A stretch of 64,000 nt of DNA, taken from Promethearchaeota archaeon. Its GTDB lineage: Archaea > Asgardarchaeota > Lokiarchaeia > Sigyniarchaeales > SOKP01. Below are positions 49,460 to 59,400 of this stretch, in pieces (positions within the stretch are counted from its first letter, which is position 1; the number at the start of each line of letters is the position of its first letter). Where the stretch lies: assembly GCA_016926735.1 (NCBI GenBank), contig JAFGOA010000066.1, positions 36,675-100,674 of the forward strand. Direction: 5' to 3'. Under the pieces are notes generated by a model. That model saw only the letters and a program-made list of their open reading frames with translations, was not told the origin of the DNA and ran no database searches. The position numbers and the translations under genes were made by a program.

Positions 49460-50347
49460 TCATAATTTTTTAATAATTATATCAAATTCTGAATTTATAC
49501 CTAGTTTCTCTGCTTTTTTTAGAATATATTCCTTTCTTTTAGTATATTTAATATGTAAAAGAGATAAAACCGGAATGAATAATCCAGTTATTATAAATGG
49601 CATTGAAGTCCATAAAGCGATCGTTCCATAAGTAGCTAAAGGATTACTAAAACCTATTGCTGTTATTAAATTGCTATGAAATTGATAAAAAGTAAAAATT
49701 ACAGAAATCCCAGCATATCCTCTAATAACATTAAGAATCCAAGACCCTACATTTTGAACATGAGTATTTTTCTCTTTTTCTTTATTTCTTATGAATATAA
49801 TACCCGAGTCAATTAAAAAATATATAGCAGTAAAAATTGCTACGGAAATAATTGCAGTAATACCAATTAATGGGATCAATGTCATCATAGTGATAACTGC
49901 ATTATTTGTAGAACCTAACATAGAGGGTTTTATAAAGAATTCTCTTATAGTAGGAATCTCAGCTAATATTAAGGATAAATTTATGCAAAATAGAGCTGGA
50001 AAAAAAATTCTTAAGAAATTTAATTTAATTGCTCTATTTTCTTGACAATTTTCAATACCATATTCATACTTTGATTTGTAAATAGTTCTATGTAATCTAA
50101 GAAAAAAAGGTGAAATAATATATGCAATAAAAAACCCAATAAATGGTGCTGTAAAATATAGTATTGAAAAGAGATCTATATCCAAAAAGAGGTCATGAAA
50201 TAGAGAAAAGCGATATATATCATTTGATGGTAAAAAAATACCAAAAATTATGCCATTTATTAATAAAATTGCTCCAATTATTAAATAAATAAAAATCCAT
50301 TTTACTTCTTTAGAGATTGTCATGTTATTAAAACCATTATAATTCAT
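49460..50347 (-). CDS. Multi-TM membrane protein of unknown function
   Basis: 295 aa; about six hydrophobic helices. Confidence 0.6.
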   Translation of the reverse strand: MNYNGFNNMTISKEVKWIFIYLIIGAILLINGIIFGIFLPSNDIYRFSLFHDLFLDIDLFSILYFTAPFIGFFIAYIISPFFLRLHRTIYKSKYEYGIENCQENRAIKLNFLRIFFPALFCINLSLILAEIPTIREFFIKPSMLGSTNNAVITMMTLIPLIGITAIISVAIFTAIYFLIDSGIIFIRNKEKEKNTHVQNVGSWILNVIRGYAGISVIFTFYQFHSNLITAIGFSNPLATYGTIALWTSMPFIITGLFIPVLSLLHIKYTKRKEYILKKAEKLGINSEFDIIIKKL

Positions 50348-50384
50348 AATGTTCTATTAAGAATTGTATATAATTTTAATGATA

Positions 50385-50610
50385 TCAACAAATTATAACA
50401 ATTCGTGGCGATAACACCATCGCCTCTATTCCCTTACCAATAAAGGTTTTGGGAACTACTTTTCTTAGGATATTTATTGCAGCATTCATATCCTCATTGA
50501 TTTTAATCTCTTTCCTTGATTTAGATTAACCTCGTTTGATTCATTTATCTATATATCTATCATGCTTCCCTATTGGTTCATTATCGCCTCTCCAGTTTTC
50601 ATACTTTATA
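50385..50610 (-). pseudogene. Degraded IS605/IS200-family TnpB (OrfB) 3'-end relic
   Basis: Reverse-strand reading gives ...*SKSRKEIKINEDMNAAINILRKVVPKTFIGKGIEAMVLSP..., matching the TnpB C-terminal 'NxDxNAAxNILRK' tail; in-frame stops upstream and no full ORF. Confidence 0.75.
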
Positions 50611-50754
50611 TCTAATTTTTTATAAGTATTTATATGTTTGACCCCTTTAATTTTCTATATTATTGATTTTTTAAGTAGTTAGAAAAAGGTTATTATTAAT
50701 AAATATTAGCTAAACTTCATTAAAATGATTATTTTTAGGAATTTAATCTGATTT

Positions 50755-51624
50755 TTAAAGAAAATTATAACCTTTGATTATATCCTCAGCTTTATTGATA
50801 ATCATATCTTCTATAAATTCTTTAATTGAAATTATTTTATCACAATGACCAGCAGCCATAGATGGACCCAATGATTCTTTTAAAGAATTATAGAATGTTT
50901 TTTTATGAAATTTCTCATCAAATATATTTTGTTTTATTATTTTTTTTTTCCAATAATCTGAAGCAAGACTTTCCTTTGTTGCCATAATTGCCGTTCCAAA
51001 ACAAACTGCATCTGCACCCATAAAAAGAGCACCTAAAAATCCCCTTGCATCTCCAATTCCTCCCGCAGCAATAATAGGTACATTTAATAACTTTTTCCCC
51101 ATCGTTATGTTGACAAGAGTAATATTCTGATACGGATTTTTAAAACCAGTTCCTTCCATTCCTACAAGGGTTATTGCATCTACTCCTGCCTTTTCTGCAG
51201 ATTGTGCATGTTTTATTGTAGAACATTTATGAAACCAAAAACATTTAGCCTCATGAATTTTCTTTCCTAATAGTTTTGCACTATAAGCCGAAGTTGTGAA
51301 AATTTTTACTCCTTTTCTAATTGCTGCGTCTAAATAATCTAAATATGAATGCTCAACTCTTCCAACACTTTTAATATTTTGATTAGAACTAGGAGGTGAT
51401 ATCGTAAAATTAATTCCCCAAGGTCTATTTGTTAAATTATTTACTTTATCAATTTCATTCTCAAACTCATCAACTGTTTTAAAATTTATTGCAGTTAATA
51501 TACCCAAGCCTCCAGCATTTGAGAATGCAGCAGTAAATTCTGCTTTACCAATTGTAGTAAATGCACCCATAATTATTGGATACTCAATTTTTAACATTTC
51601 AGTTATTTTAGTTTGCCATTTCAC
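50755..51624 (-). CDS. Nitronate monooxygenase / 2-nitropropane dioxygenase family flavoprotein
   Basis: 289 aa; YPIIMGAFTTIGKAEFTAAFSNAGGLGILTA, AGVDAITLVGMEGTGF, VPIIAAGGIGDARGFLGALFMGADAVCFGTAIMAT. Confidence 0.88.
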   Translation of the reverse strand: MKWQTKITEMLKIEYPIIMGAFTTIGKAEFTAAFSNAGGLGILTAINFKTVDEFENEIDKVNNLTNRPWGINFTISPPSSNQNIKSVGRVEHSYLDYLDAAIRKGVKIFTTSAYSAKLLGKKIHEAKCFWFHKCSTIKHAQSAEKAGVDAITLVGMEGTGFKNPYQNITLVNITMGKKLLNVPIIAAGGIGDARGFLGALFMGADAVCFGTAIMATKESLASDYWKKKIIKQNIFDEKFHKKTFYNSLKESLGPSMAAGHCDKIISIKEFIEDMIINKAEDIIKGYNFL

Positions 51625-51827
51625 TATAGATTACTCCTTATTTTTCAAATAAAGTGAATTTAAACATATTAAAACCTTATTTATAATTTATAAAATTCTT
51701 TATGAAATATTTACTTTCTATCATTTACATCCTCAGATTTTACCTCAAAAAACAAAAAAGATATAATATTTATCATTTTTTTAATTTTTAAACATTTTAT
51801 TCTCAAATAACAAAATTTTTATAAAAA

Positions 51828-52736
51828 TTGCAAGAAAAAAGGAAAAAAATCAAGGAGATCAATTTAAATTCCAATTTTAATCAATTAAATGAAAAATCAA
51901 GGAATTATATAGAGGACGTATTAATATTAATTAAAAAAATTATAGGATTTGAGGATTTATATAGTATTATAGTGTTTGGTAGCCAGATTCTTGGTAAGGA
52001 GGAAGATTCCCCTATATCTGATTGTGATCTTTTACTGATATTTAATGATGATACTCAGAAAACAAAACTGAAATCATTAGAAAAATATTTGATCTCTTTG
52101 GAGATAAAACATAATTATCAAGAATTTAATCATAATTTCATAAAAAAAGTTTTATTTTCGCTCCATTATTCTACTGGAATGTTTAAAAGTCATTTTATAA
52201 CAAAAAGGAAATATTGTGAAAAAGCTATTTTTCATAAAATTTTTAGAGTTAATAGATTATTTAGTTTTCTTTTTGCGCCAGAAAGAATTGTATTAAACAG
52301 TGTTATTAATAATCATAAGGAATTATATGGTCCTTCTTTAAATGAATTAATAATAAAAGACCGGATTCCAAATCATTATGATGTATTAAAAAATCTTATT
52401 ATGACATTATTAATATCTTTTTTTGCAATTGCAATACTTCCTTTTAAAAAGCTTAACGCAATGAAATATCAACTAGAGGCAATTAAATGGTCTTTAAGAG
52501 CTTCTAACTATTATCTTTATAAAGATTCAAAATCCTTGAAATTAATAATTAATCAATTTCTAGATAATGAAAATCTTAAAAAAAAAAAGAATCACAGGAT
52601 CTTTTTCAACATCTTTCTTGATCTGAGAAATAAAATCAAGAAAAACATTAATTTTATGCTCAAATCTCCTTTAGAAATTTTTAATATTCATAAAAATGCT
52701 TTCCATTATAAAAATTTATATAAAGATAAGAAATAA
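51828..52736 (+). CDS. Nucleotidyltransferase-superfamily protein
   Basis: 302 aa; LYSIIVFGSQILGKEEDSPISDCDLLLIF fits the Pol-beta-type NTase GS...D.D signature; C-terminal helical region. Confidence 0.65.
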   Translation: MQEKRKKIKEINLNSNFNQLNEKSRNYIEDVLILIKKIIGFEDLYSIIVFGSQILGKEEDSPISDCDLLLIFNDDTQKTKLKSLEKYLISLEIKHNYQEFNHNFIKKVLFSLHYSTGMFKSHFITKRKYCEKAIFHKIFRVNRLFSFLFAPERIVLNSVINNHKELYGPSLNELIIKDRIPNHYDVLKNLIMTLLISFFAIAILPFKKLNAMKYQLEAIKWSLRASNYYLYKDSKSLKLIINQFLDNENLKKKKNHRIFFNIFLDLRNKIKKNINFMLKSPLEIFNIHKNAFHYKNLYKDKK

Positions 52737-53239
52737 GAAGATTTGTTTGTAGCAATAATAAAAAGGAGAAATAGAAAAAGAAGGAAATAACCGTCAAAAT
52801 TTTTAAAAGAAATGAAATGTCGGTATATGTTTTAGATATTATAAATAAGGCGGACTAATTTTTAGTTCCTTCTTTTTCAATATCATTATTTGATATATAA
52901 TTTAATAAAAATAAATATAAATTTAATGTAAATAAACTATTGAGTACTATTTTCTATTATATAGTATTATCCATTTAATATCTTTAAGAATTTATCTCAA
53001 ATCAAATTATTGTTAATCAAAATAGATTCAAAATTACTCATCATCAATTGATAATCTAAATTTGAATTATTAAATTCAGTAACAGGATGTCATAAAAATT
53101 GTATTTTTTTTTTAATCTTAATAATTTTTCTTGTTTTTCATAGTACAATAGAAGATTACGATAAATTTTTATATCAAACATACTTTCTCAAACCATAGGA
53201 ATATAATCAATTTATTGTAGTCTAATTTTACTTTAAAAG

Positions 53240-53554
53240 GTGTTAAAAATAAGCGATTGTTACGATAAAATATTGAAACATTATTATGAAAAACTAAAAG
53301 ATAATTATTTTGAAATTAATGATGAGACATGGATATATAATGCAAATTACTTAAGAGAACTAATTAATAAGCTAGATAAAAAAATAAATAATTATGAGAA
53401 GATAAAGAATTGTTTACTTTTATTGATAAATTTATGTTTTGGTGTTGATGAGCCAGTTTATTTTGGAACTCAAGGGAAATCATCAGAAGACCTCACAAAT
53501 TCAGAAAAAGAGGATTATAAAACATTATTGAAAGAAGAAATTTTATTATGTTAA
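53240..53554 (+). CDS. Small hypothetical protein (104 aa)
   Basis: Helical, charged ORF; no recognised domain; start uncertain. Confidence 0.4.
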   Translation: MLKISDCYDKILKHYYEKLKDNYFEINDETWIYNANYLRELINKLDKKINNYEKIKNCLLLLINLCFGVDEPVYFGTQGKSSEDLTNSEKEDYKTLLKEEILLC

Positions 53555-53601
53555 CTTTTTTATATACTTTCATTTTCATTAAAAAAAAGTCTAAAATTTG
53601 T

Positions 53602-55869
53602 TTAAAATACATTTAATTCTTTTAATTCATATATTTTATCAAATTCTAAGAATATTTTATCAATATAACTTATTTCTGAAAGCAATTTTTCTTTTGTTTC
53701 TTTATCATAATCGAAAGTATCCAGTATTATTTGATAGAAATTAACATTATATTCAGAAGTTAAATCGGATATTTTCTCTAGATTTTGTCTTTTAATCCCA
53801 TGTTCCTCTAAATGGTTTAAAATTCCTTCAAATTGATCTCGTAAATTTTGTGTTGCCCATAATGCTTTTTTTGTCTTTTTATACAGTTCTAATTCTTTCT
53901 CATAAATAAAAGAATCTTCATCGGACAAATCAGCTTTAGAATGAACATTATCTATTCTCTCACTAAGAAGTTGTCTTACTCGGTCATAAATTCTTATTGC
54001 ATCATAAATTTTGCTCAAAGATTTTAATAAATCAGCTCTTCTCATAAGAGTTGCTTCAATAATTTTAATATATGCATCTTCATAATAAGTTTGGATTGTA
54101 CCAAATGTTGACTTTTCTAAAATTCCAATTTTTAATTTAATTTGTTCTAGATCTTTATAGAGATTATCTTTTTCAGTTTCAGTAAGGTCACGTTGATCTA
54201 AATTTTTATAGATGATTTTAGTAGAATCTTTTATAGCACTTGCTTTTTCTCCAAGATCACATGCTTTATTTGTTATATTTGTCATACTTCTAAATTCACC
54301 TTCTCTTTCACAGAATTTTAAGATTCGAATTCCATCATCTATTAATTTAAGAAATTTTTCTTTATCATTTCTAATATAATATTTGGCATCTTGGATTTTT
54401 TGTATAGCTCTATCCATTTGAATATCCAATTCAAAAATATAGTCAATTAATGTTATTTGCTTTCTTTCTTGGAGTATTTGTGATTTTTTATCCATATCTT
54501 TTGTAACATTTTTCCCAGCAAAAAACCATAAAATTCCAGCAGGAAGCCAGAAAAAGATTGAAAATTCTAATGTAATAAACATATTTCCTAAAAAGGAGAT
54601 AAGCATAAAAGATAATAAGAGTGTTATTCCTTTTCCAATCTGTTCAGATAAATTAAAGAATGATGCAGCAGTCCCTTTATGTTCAGGTAGATTAACATCA
54701 ATCATAACAGCATTACGATTCGCAACAGGTCCTGCACTAAGAAAAGATGCTAAAAAAGCAAATACAAAGAAATAAATAAATTGAGGATATTTAGTAAAAA
54801 TTTGACCAATCGTTTTAAACAGATAAGAAAAGGTCTCTGATTTTGGAAATGGTTCTGGATAAACTATATCTAATTTTGTTATATCTACAGGAACCAAGAG
54901 ATATAACATTAAAAGACCAGTTGGTATTGCTAATAACATACATATAGTTGATAATCTAACCCTATTTTTTCTATTTCTTCGATATAAAACATCCCCTAGT
55001 TGAGAAAGAACAATATTACCAATAAGATATCCAATTCCAATTAAAGCTGCGAAAACAGCAGCAGTCTGCCCGCTTATTGCTGCAGGTATATCATAAAAAT
55101 AATAAGTTATTAATATTGATTGTATAAAATATATTAAAATTGTCCCAGGAATAATTGAAAAAAATCCTTGTATAATCAGGTATAAATTAGTTTTTTTTCC
55201 TATTATTTGTTTTAAATCTTTTTTAGATATTCTAAAACTATATTCTAAATTTAAATCAGATAATTCCATTAACTCGGCTTCGCTTGTTCCTCTATAAGGA
55301 AGTTTAATAAATAGAAGTAAAATAATAATAACAACACTTATAGCAGAGAGAAGAAAAAATGGAAATCGCCAGTCAAATATTGGACCTAAAAATCCTGATA
55401 ATCCTTGACCAATAGCGTTTGAAATTGCACTTAAAATGGCTAAGATTCCAAACCAACCGGAACGCTCGTCTGGAGGTATAGCATCTGAAATTATTGAATA
55501 CCCTATTGGTAAAACACATCCAAGTCCAGCTCCACTCAACATTCTTGAGGTTATAAGAATTTGGAGGTTTGGAGAAATTCCTGTTAAAATCATTCCAATT
55601 GTCCATGAAACTGCACCTGCAAAAAGAATTGTGGTTCTATTAAATTTATCTGCATAATAGCCCCAAATTAATGCGAAGAATGCACTAATCAATACAAATA
55701 ATGCATCTGGAATTGCTATAATAGCCTCTTCAATATTAAATTCTGCTATTATCGCGCTATAACTAGGAATTAACATGCTAGAACAAGCAATTGATACAAA
55801 TAAAAGTAAGCAAACTAATAGAATAGGAATTATATCCTTCTTCTGTATTTTTGTGATAGGAATTGCAAT
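53602..55869 (-). CDS. MFS transporter with ~300-aa C-terminal cytoplasmic helical/coiled-coil extension; start codon uncertain
   Basis: ORF track starts at 55776, but the frame is open upstream to a stop at 55879-55881 and encodes IAIPITKIQKKDIIPILLVCLLLFVSIACSS, i.e. TM1. MFS motif A-like GYYADKFNRTT; later LVFAFLASFLSAGPVANRNAVMIDVNLPEHKGTAASFFNLSEQ. Charged helical tail from about residue 430. Confidence 0.83.
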   Translation of the reverse strand: MAIPITKIQKKDIIPILLVCLLLFVSIACSSMLIPSYSAIIAEFNIEEAIIAIPDALFVLISAFFALIWGYYADKFNRTTILFAGAVSWTIGMILTGISPNLQILITSRMLSGAGLGCVLPIGYSIISDAIPPDERSGWFGILAILSAISNAIGQGLSGFLGPIFDWRFPFFLLSAISVVIIILLLFIKLPYRGTSEAELMELSDLNLEYSFRISKKDLKQIIGKKTNLYLIIQGFFSIIPGTILIYFIQSILITYYFYDIPAAISGQTAAVFAALIGIGYLIGNIVLSQLGDVLYRRNRKNRVRLSTICMLLAIPTGLLMLYLLVPVDITKLDIVYPEPFPKSETFSYLFKTIGQIFTKYPQFIYFFVFAFLASFLSAGPVANRNAVMIDVNLPEHKGTAASFFNLSEQIGKGITLLLSFMLISFLGNMFITLEFSIFFWLPAGILWFFAGKNVTKDMDKKSQILQERKQITLIDYIFELDIQMDRAIQKIQDAKYYIRNDKEKFLKLIDDGIRILKFCEREGEFRSMTNITNKACDLGEKASAIKDSTKIIYKNLDQRDLTETEKDNLYKDLEQIKLKIGILEKSTFGTIQTYYEDAYIKIIEATLMRRADLLKSLSKIYDAIRIYDRVRQLLSERIDNVHSKADLSDEDSFIYEKELELYKKTKKALWATQNLRDQFEGILNHLEEHGIKRQNLEKISDLTSEYNVNFYQIILDTFDYDKETKEKLLSEISYIDKIFLEFDKIYELKELNVF

Positions 55870-56415
55870 CTTTACTCTTTATTTATATTCCAGATTATTT
55901 AATAATAGAGTTAGAACTATTAAATGTTTATCCTCGAATCTATAATTAATACAATATAAATCTAGATTGAATATCTGATATTTTGGAGAATTAAAGATAT
56001 CATGATAGATTCCATTTTTTTCTATTTTTTGAAAATTCAAATATTAATATATTGATATTTTTTAATTTTTGTAAGGTTTTAGTCCTAATCATTTTATAAA
56101 CTATATTCATAATTATATTTTATATTCAGTTTTGTCCCATATACTTTTAAATAGAGAAAAAAATAAGTAATAAATATGTTTTTAAATTTCCCTCAAAAAT
56201 TGGATCTTACAGAATTATATTTAAGAAATCCTAAATTTTGTAGAATTATCCTAAATAATAATTCTGTAGATACAAATCAATGTAGATTTATTCCTAGAAA
56301 TAATTTGCAAATTATGCAAATACTAAGAATTAGAACTATTTTTAAGGAATTAAAGTTAGACTTTTTTTCTTTAAATATACAAATATCTAATTTTTTTAAT
56401 AAAATTTAATAAAAA

Positions 56416-59400
56416 ATGATTAAAATGAAGAAAGAAACTTTAAATGAAATTAATCTAAAACGTTTAGAAGAGAGTAATAAAGGTCCATTTTGGAGAAATA
56501 ATCCTGAGATTCAGAATTTCCCATTAGTTCATTATAAAAGACCAATAAAGAGAGTAGAATGGAAAAAGAAGAATATTGCAGGAAATATGGATAGTGAAAC
56601 TAAATCTCAGTATAATACTACATCTTCTATAACAATAAATCTTGTTAGTGAAATTAAACAATCATGCCTATTATTTCGCAGAAAGGTAAGTATTTCCAAC
56701 ATTAGACAAAAATATGACTCATTCAAATCAAAACTACATTCTTCGATAGGTAAAGTAATAGAATCAGATAAGATAACAAAATGGAGTGCTGGGATATCTC
56801 TTTTTGCTCCTCTAATTTTTATGATTTTCTATATATTATCTTGCGGATATAGTCTCCCATCTCAAATGATTCATAATTTCTCTTGGTTTGCTTTAGTTAA
56901 TATTTTCTTTCTCACATACATATATCTTTATAATTATAATAGGATATTACATTTTAGATATAAACTTTTTATATTACTATCGTACGTTATAGAAATTTCC
57001 TTTAGTTTTCAGATCATTTTTAATCATTCAATTATTATTTGGTCTGTATTTACGCCTCTTATATTAACACTTCACTTTTTTCTGTCAAGAAATCAGGAAA
57101 AAAGTAATTTTCAAAAATTGAGAAATAGCATTGTAAATTTCTATTTGGGTTTTGTAATACTGGGGTTATTCATATTTAGCTCCGGAATAACAATTCTTTA
57201 TAATTATACTGGAGCAATAAATAAGAACTTATCTCTCTATTTTCTTGCATTTGAGTATGTTATTATAATAATTTATCTTACACAACGATGTTTAAATGTT
57301 CAAAGAAAGCGAATTGTTATAATATTTATAGTATTTATTCTAAGTTTTCTTTCTTTAAGCATTTATTCATTATTTCTTATTGGAAAAGAATCTACTTCTT
57401 TCTTTATTTTTCCTGTATTGATTATTCTAAGCGAAATATTATATAGAAATAAATCTAAATTAGATATTTATTTTACAAAATTAGAAAAGAGTTTTTCGTT
57501 CTTATATACGATAAGAAAGAATGACTTTATGCTATATTCTAATCTTACTTTGTTTAGCATTACAATTATTCTATTTTTTACTTATCCACCATTTGTAATC
57601 ATTCCAATCCTTCTAATGATAATTCCTTCAATAGTCTTTTCAATAAAAAGTAAGTCCCGTCTAAAAAGGAATGTTAAAATCGCAAAACGAACTTCCAATA
57701 AAGTTGTTAAAGCTTTAGGATTACCTGAACAAAAACTAAATAAGCAATTATTTCAAGAACGTCTTGAAGGGAAAAACCAAGTAGCAGCAGTATTGGTTTT
57801 AATATTCTTAATTATCTTACCTATTTTGTTCACTTTGCAGTCAATTATTACTATTGACTCTCCATTAATCGAATCTTCAAGAATCAATAGATCACAACGA
57901 ATTAATTCTGATAAAATTGATTATAATAATTTAGATTTTGGAAATATTGATGAAATGGATAGTCTTTCCATAAATGATATGTTTGTGACCAGATGTATCT
58001 CCTCAATAAGTTTAACAGAATCAGCTCAAATGTTTTATAGATTCTATCCTCAAGACGATGTGCATCACGTAGAAGGCATGTTAAAAAGAAATTTTTATGA
58101 TTTTCTGAGTGGATATCTCATAGGTCCTCAAAAAGATAGTTATATTTATACAGACATTAAGTTGGATCAGCAAAATCTATTGCCTGGAACATATAAAGTT
58201 CAGGCAATATATAGTGTTCTTAATTGGTTTAATACCCATAGAAGCCAACCAGTTGAATTTATGGTGACTTTAGAAAAAGATGATCTTTCAGTGAAGGGTA
58301 ATAATCCCTATAATTTCGAAGTAGATTATGGAGCAGTATATACAATTGATTATAATGACCATTGGTCAGTTATATATAATGGTAAAGTTTTAAATTCAGC
58401 AGGAAAACCTTTTACAAATAAAAATATTACATTATATCTTGAAAAGAATAATAGATATCAAGAACTTACGACTCTTCTTACAGATGAAAACGGGAATTTC
58501 TATCATGAAGAACAAGTATATGGTTCATTTGAAATTAATGCTCTTGCTAAAATAGAGTATGAAGGAGATGGGCTTTATAACAAACTAGTTTACAATGAAT
58601 ATGCTGGTCTTGAAACTTCTGTTGAAGGAGATCGCTTCTTTATTGATGAAAATAAAGATGGTATTCCTGAATGGCCTTTTACTCTTTATGATTTAATAAA
58701 TGCACTTCAAGATTCAGGAGAAAATCCGCAAGTAGAACCAATTTTAAAATTTGAAATTGGAAAGATCACCCTTGACAAATCAATAGATAAAGGATTGATT
58801 TTTGATGTTATTTTTGACAATGAATATGTAGATCCTGTTGTAATTGCATATATCCAAACTCGAAATGGCGCTCAAAGTGTACAAGTACGTGTTACAGATA
58901 TAACTTCTACAAGTTGTTCCATATTTATGGAAGAAAATGATAATGAAAATCATAATTCTGAAGATATTGGGTATCTGATTATGGAAAGAGGATCTTGGGA
59001 ATTACCCGATGGAACAAAAGTAGAAGCTGGAAAGATAATTACAGATAATACACATATCCATGAAACACCATTCGGTGGTGTAAAGGTTGATTTTACTCAA
59101 AATTTTGCATCAACACCAATAGTGCTTCACACATTGGACACATATAATAATTTAGATTTTACCCATTCAATCATTCATGATGTTAATTCTTCTTCTTTTA
59201 TGATTCAACAGGAAACGGGAAAATCACCTATTACAACTACAGAAGAAACAATTGGATGGATTGCAATTGATGCAAATGTTAATGGGTATATAGAAGGTAT
59301 CAAATATGAAACAGGTCTTATTAATGATAATATCGCAGATGGTATTGATGAGTCAGAACAGATAATTACCTATTCACACTCTTTTTCAGAAATTCCTATT

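Noticed and set aside
51828-52736. Nucleotidyltransferase as the toxin/antitoxin half of an MNT-HEPN system
   Set aside because: No HEPN partner gene is adjacent and the protein is longer than typical MntA; kept only as an NTase-superfamily protein.
52740-53240. About 500-bp AT-rich gap that might host an ncRNA
   Set aside because: No convincing GC-rich stem, tRNA or known ncRNA pattern seen by eye; would need a covariance-model search.
56176-56409. 77-aa ORF just upstream of the giant 56416 ORF
   Set aside because: Could be real but has no domain, is AT-rich and leucine/asparagine biased; insufficient support to call a gene.
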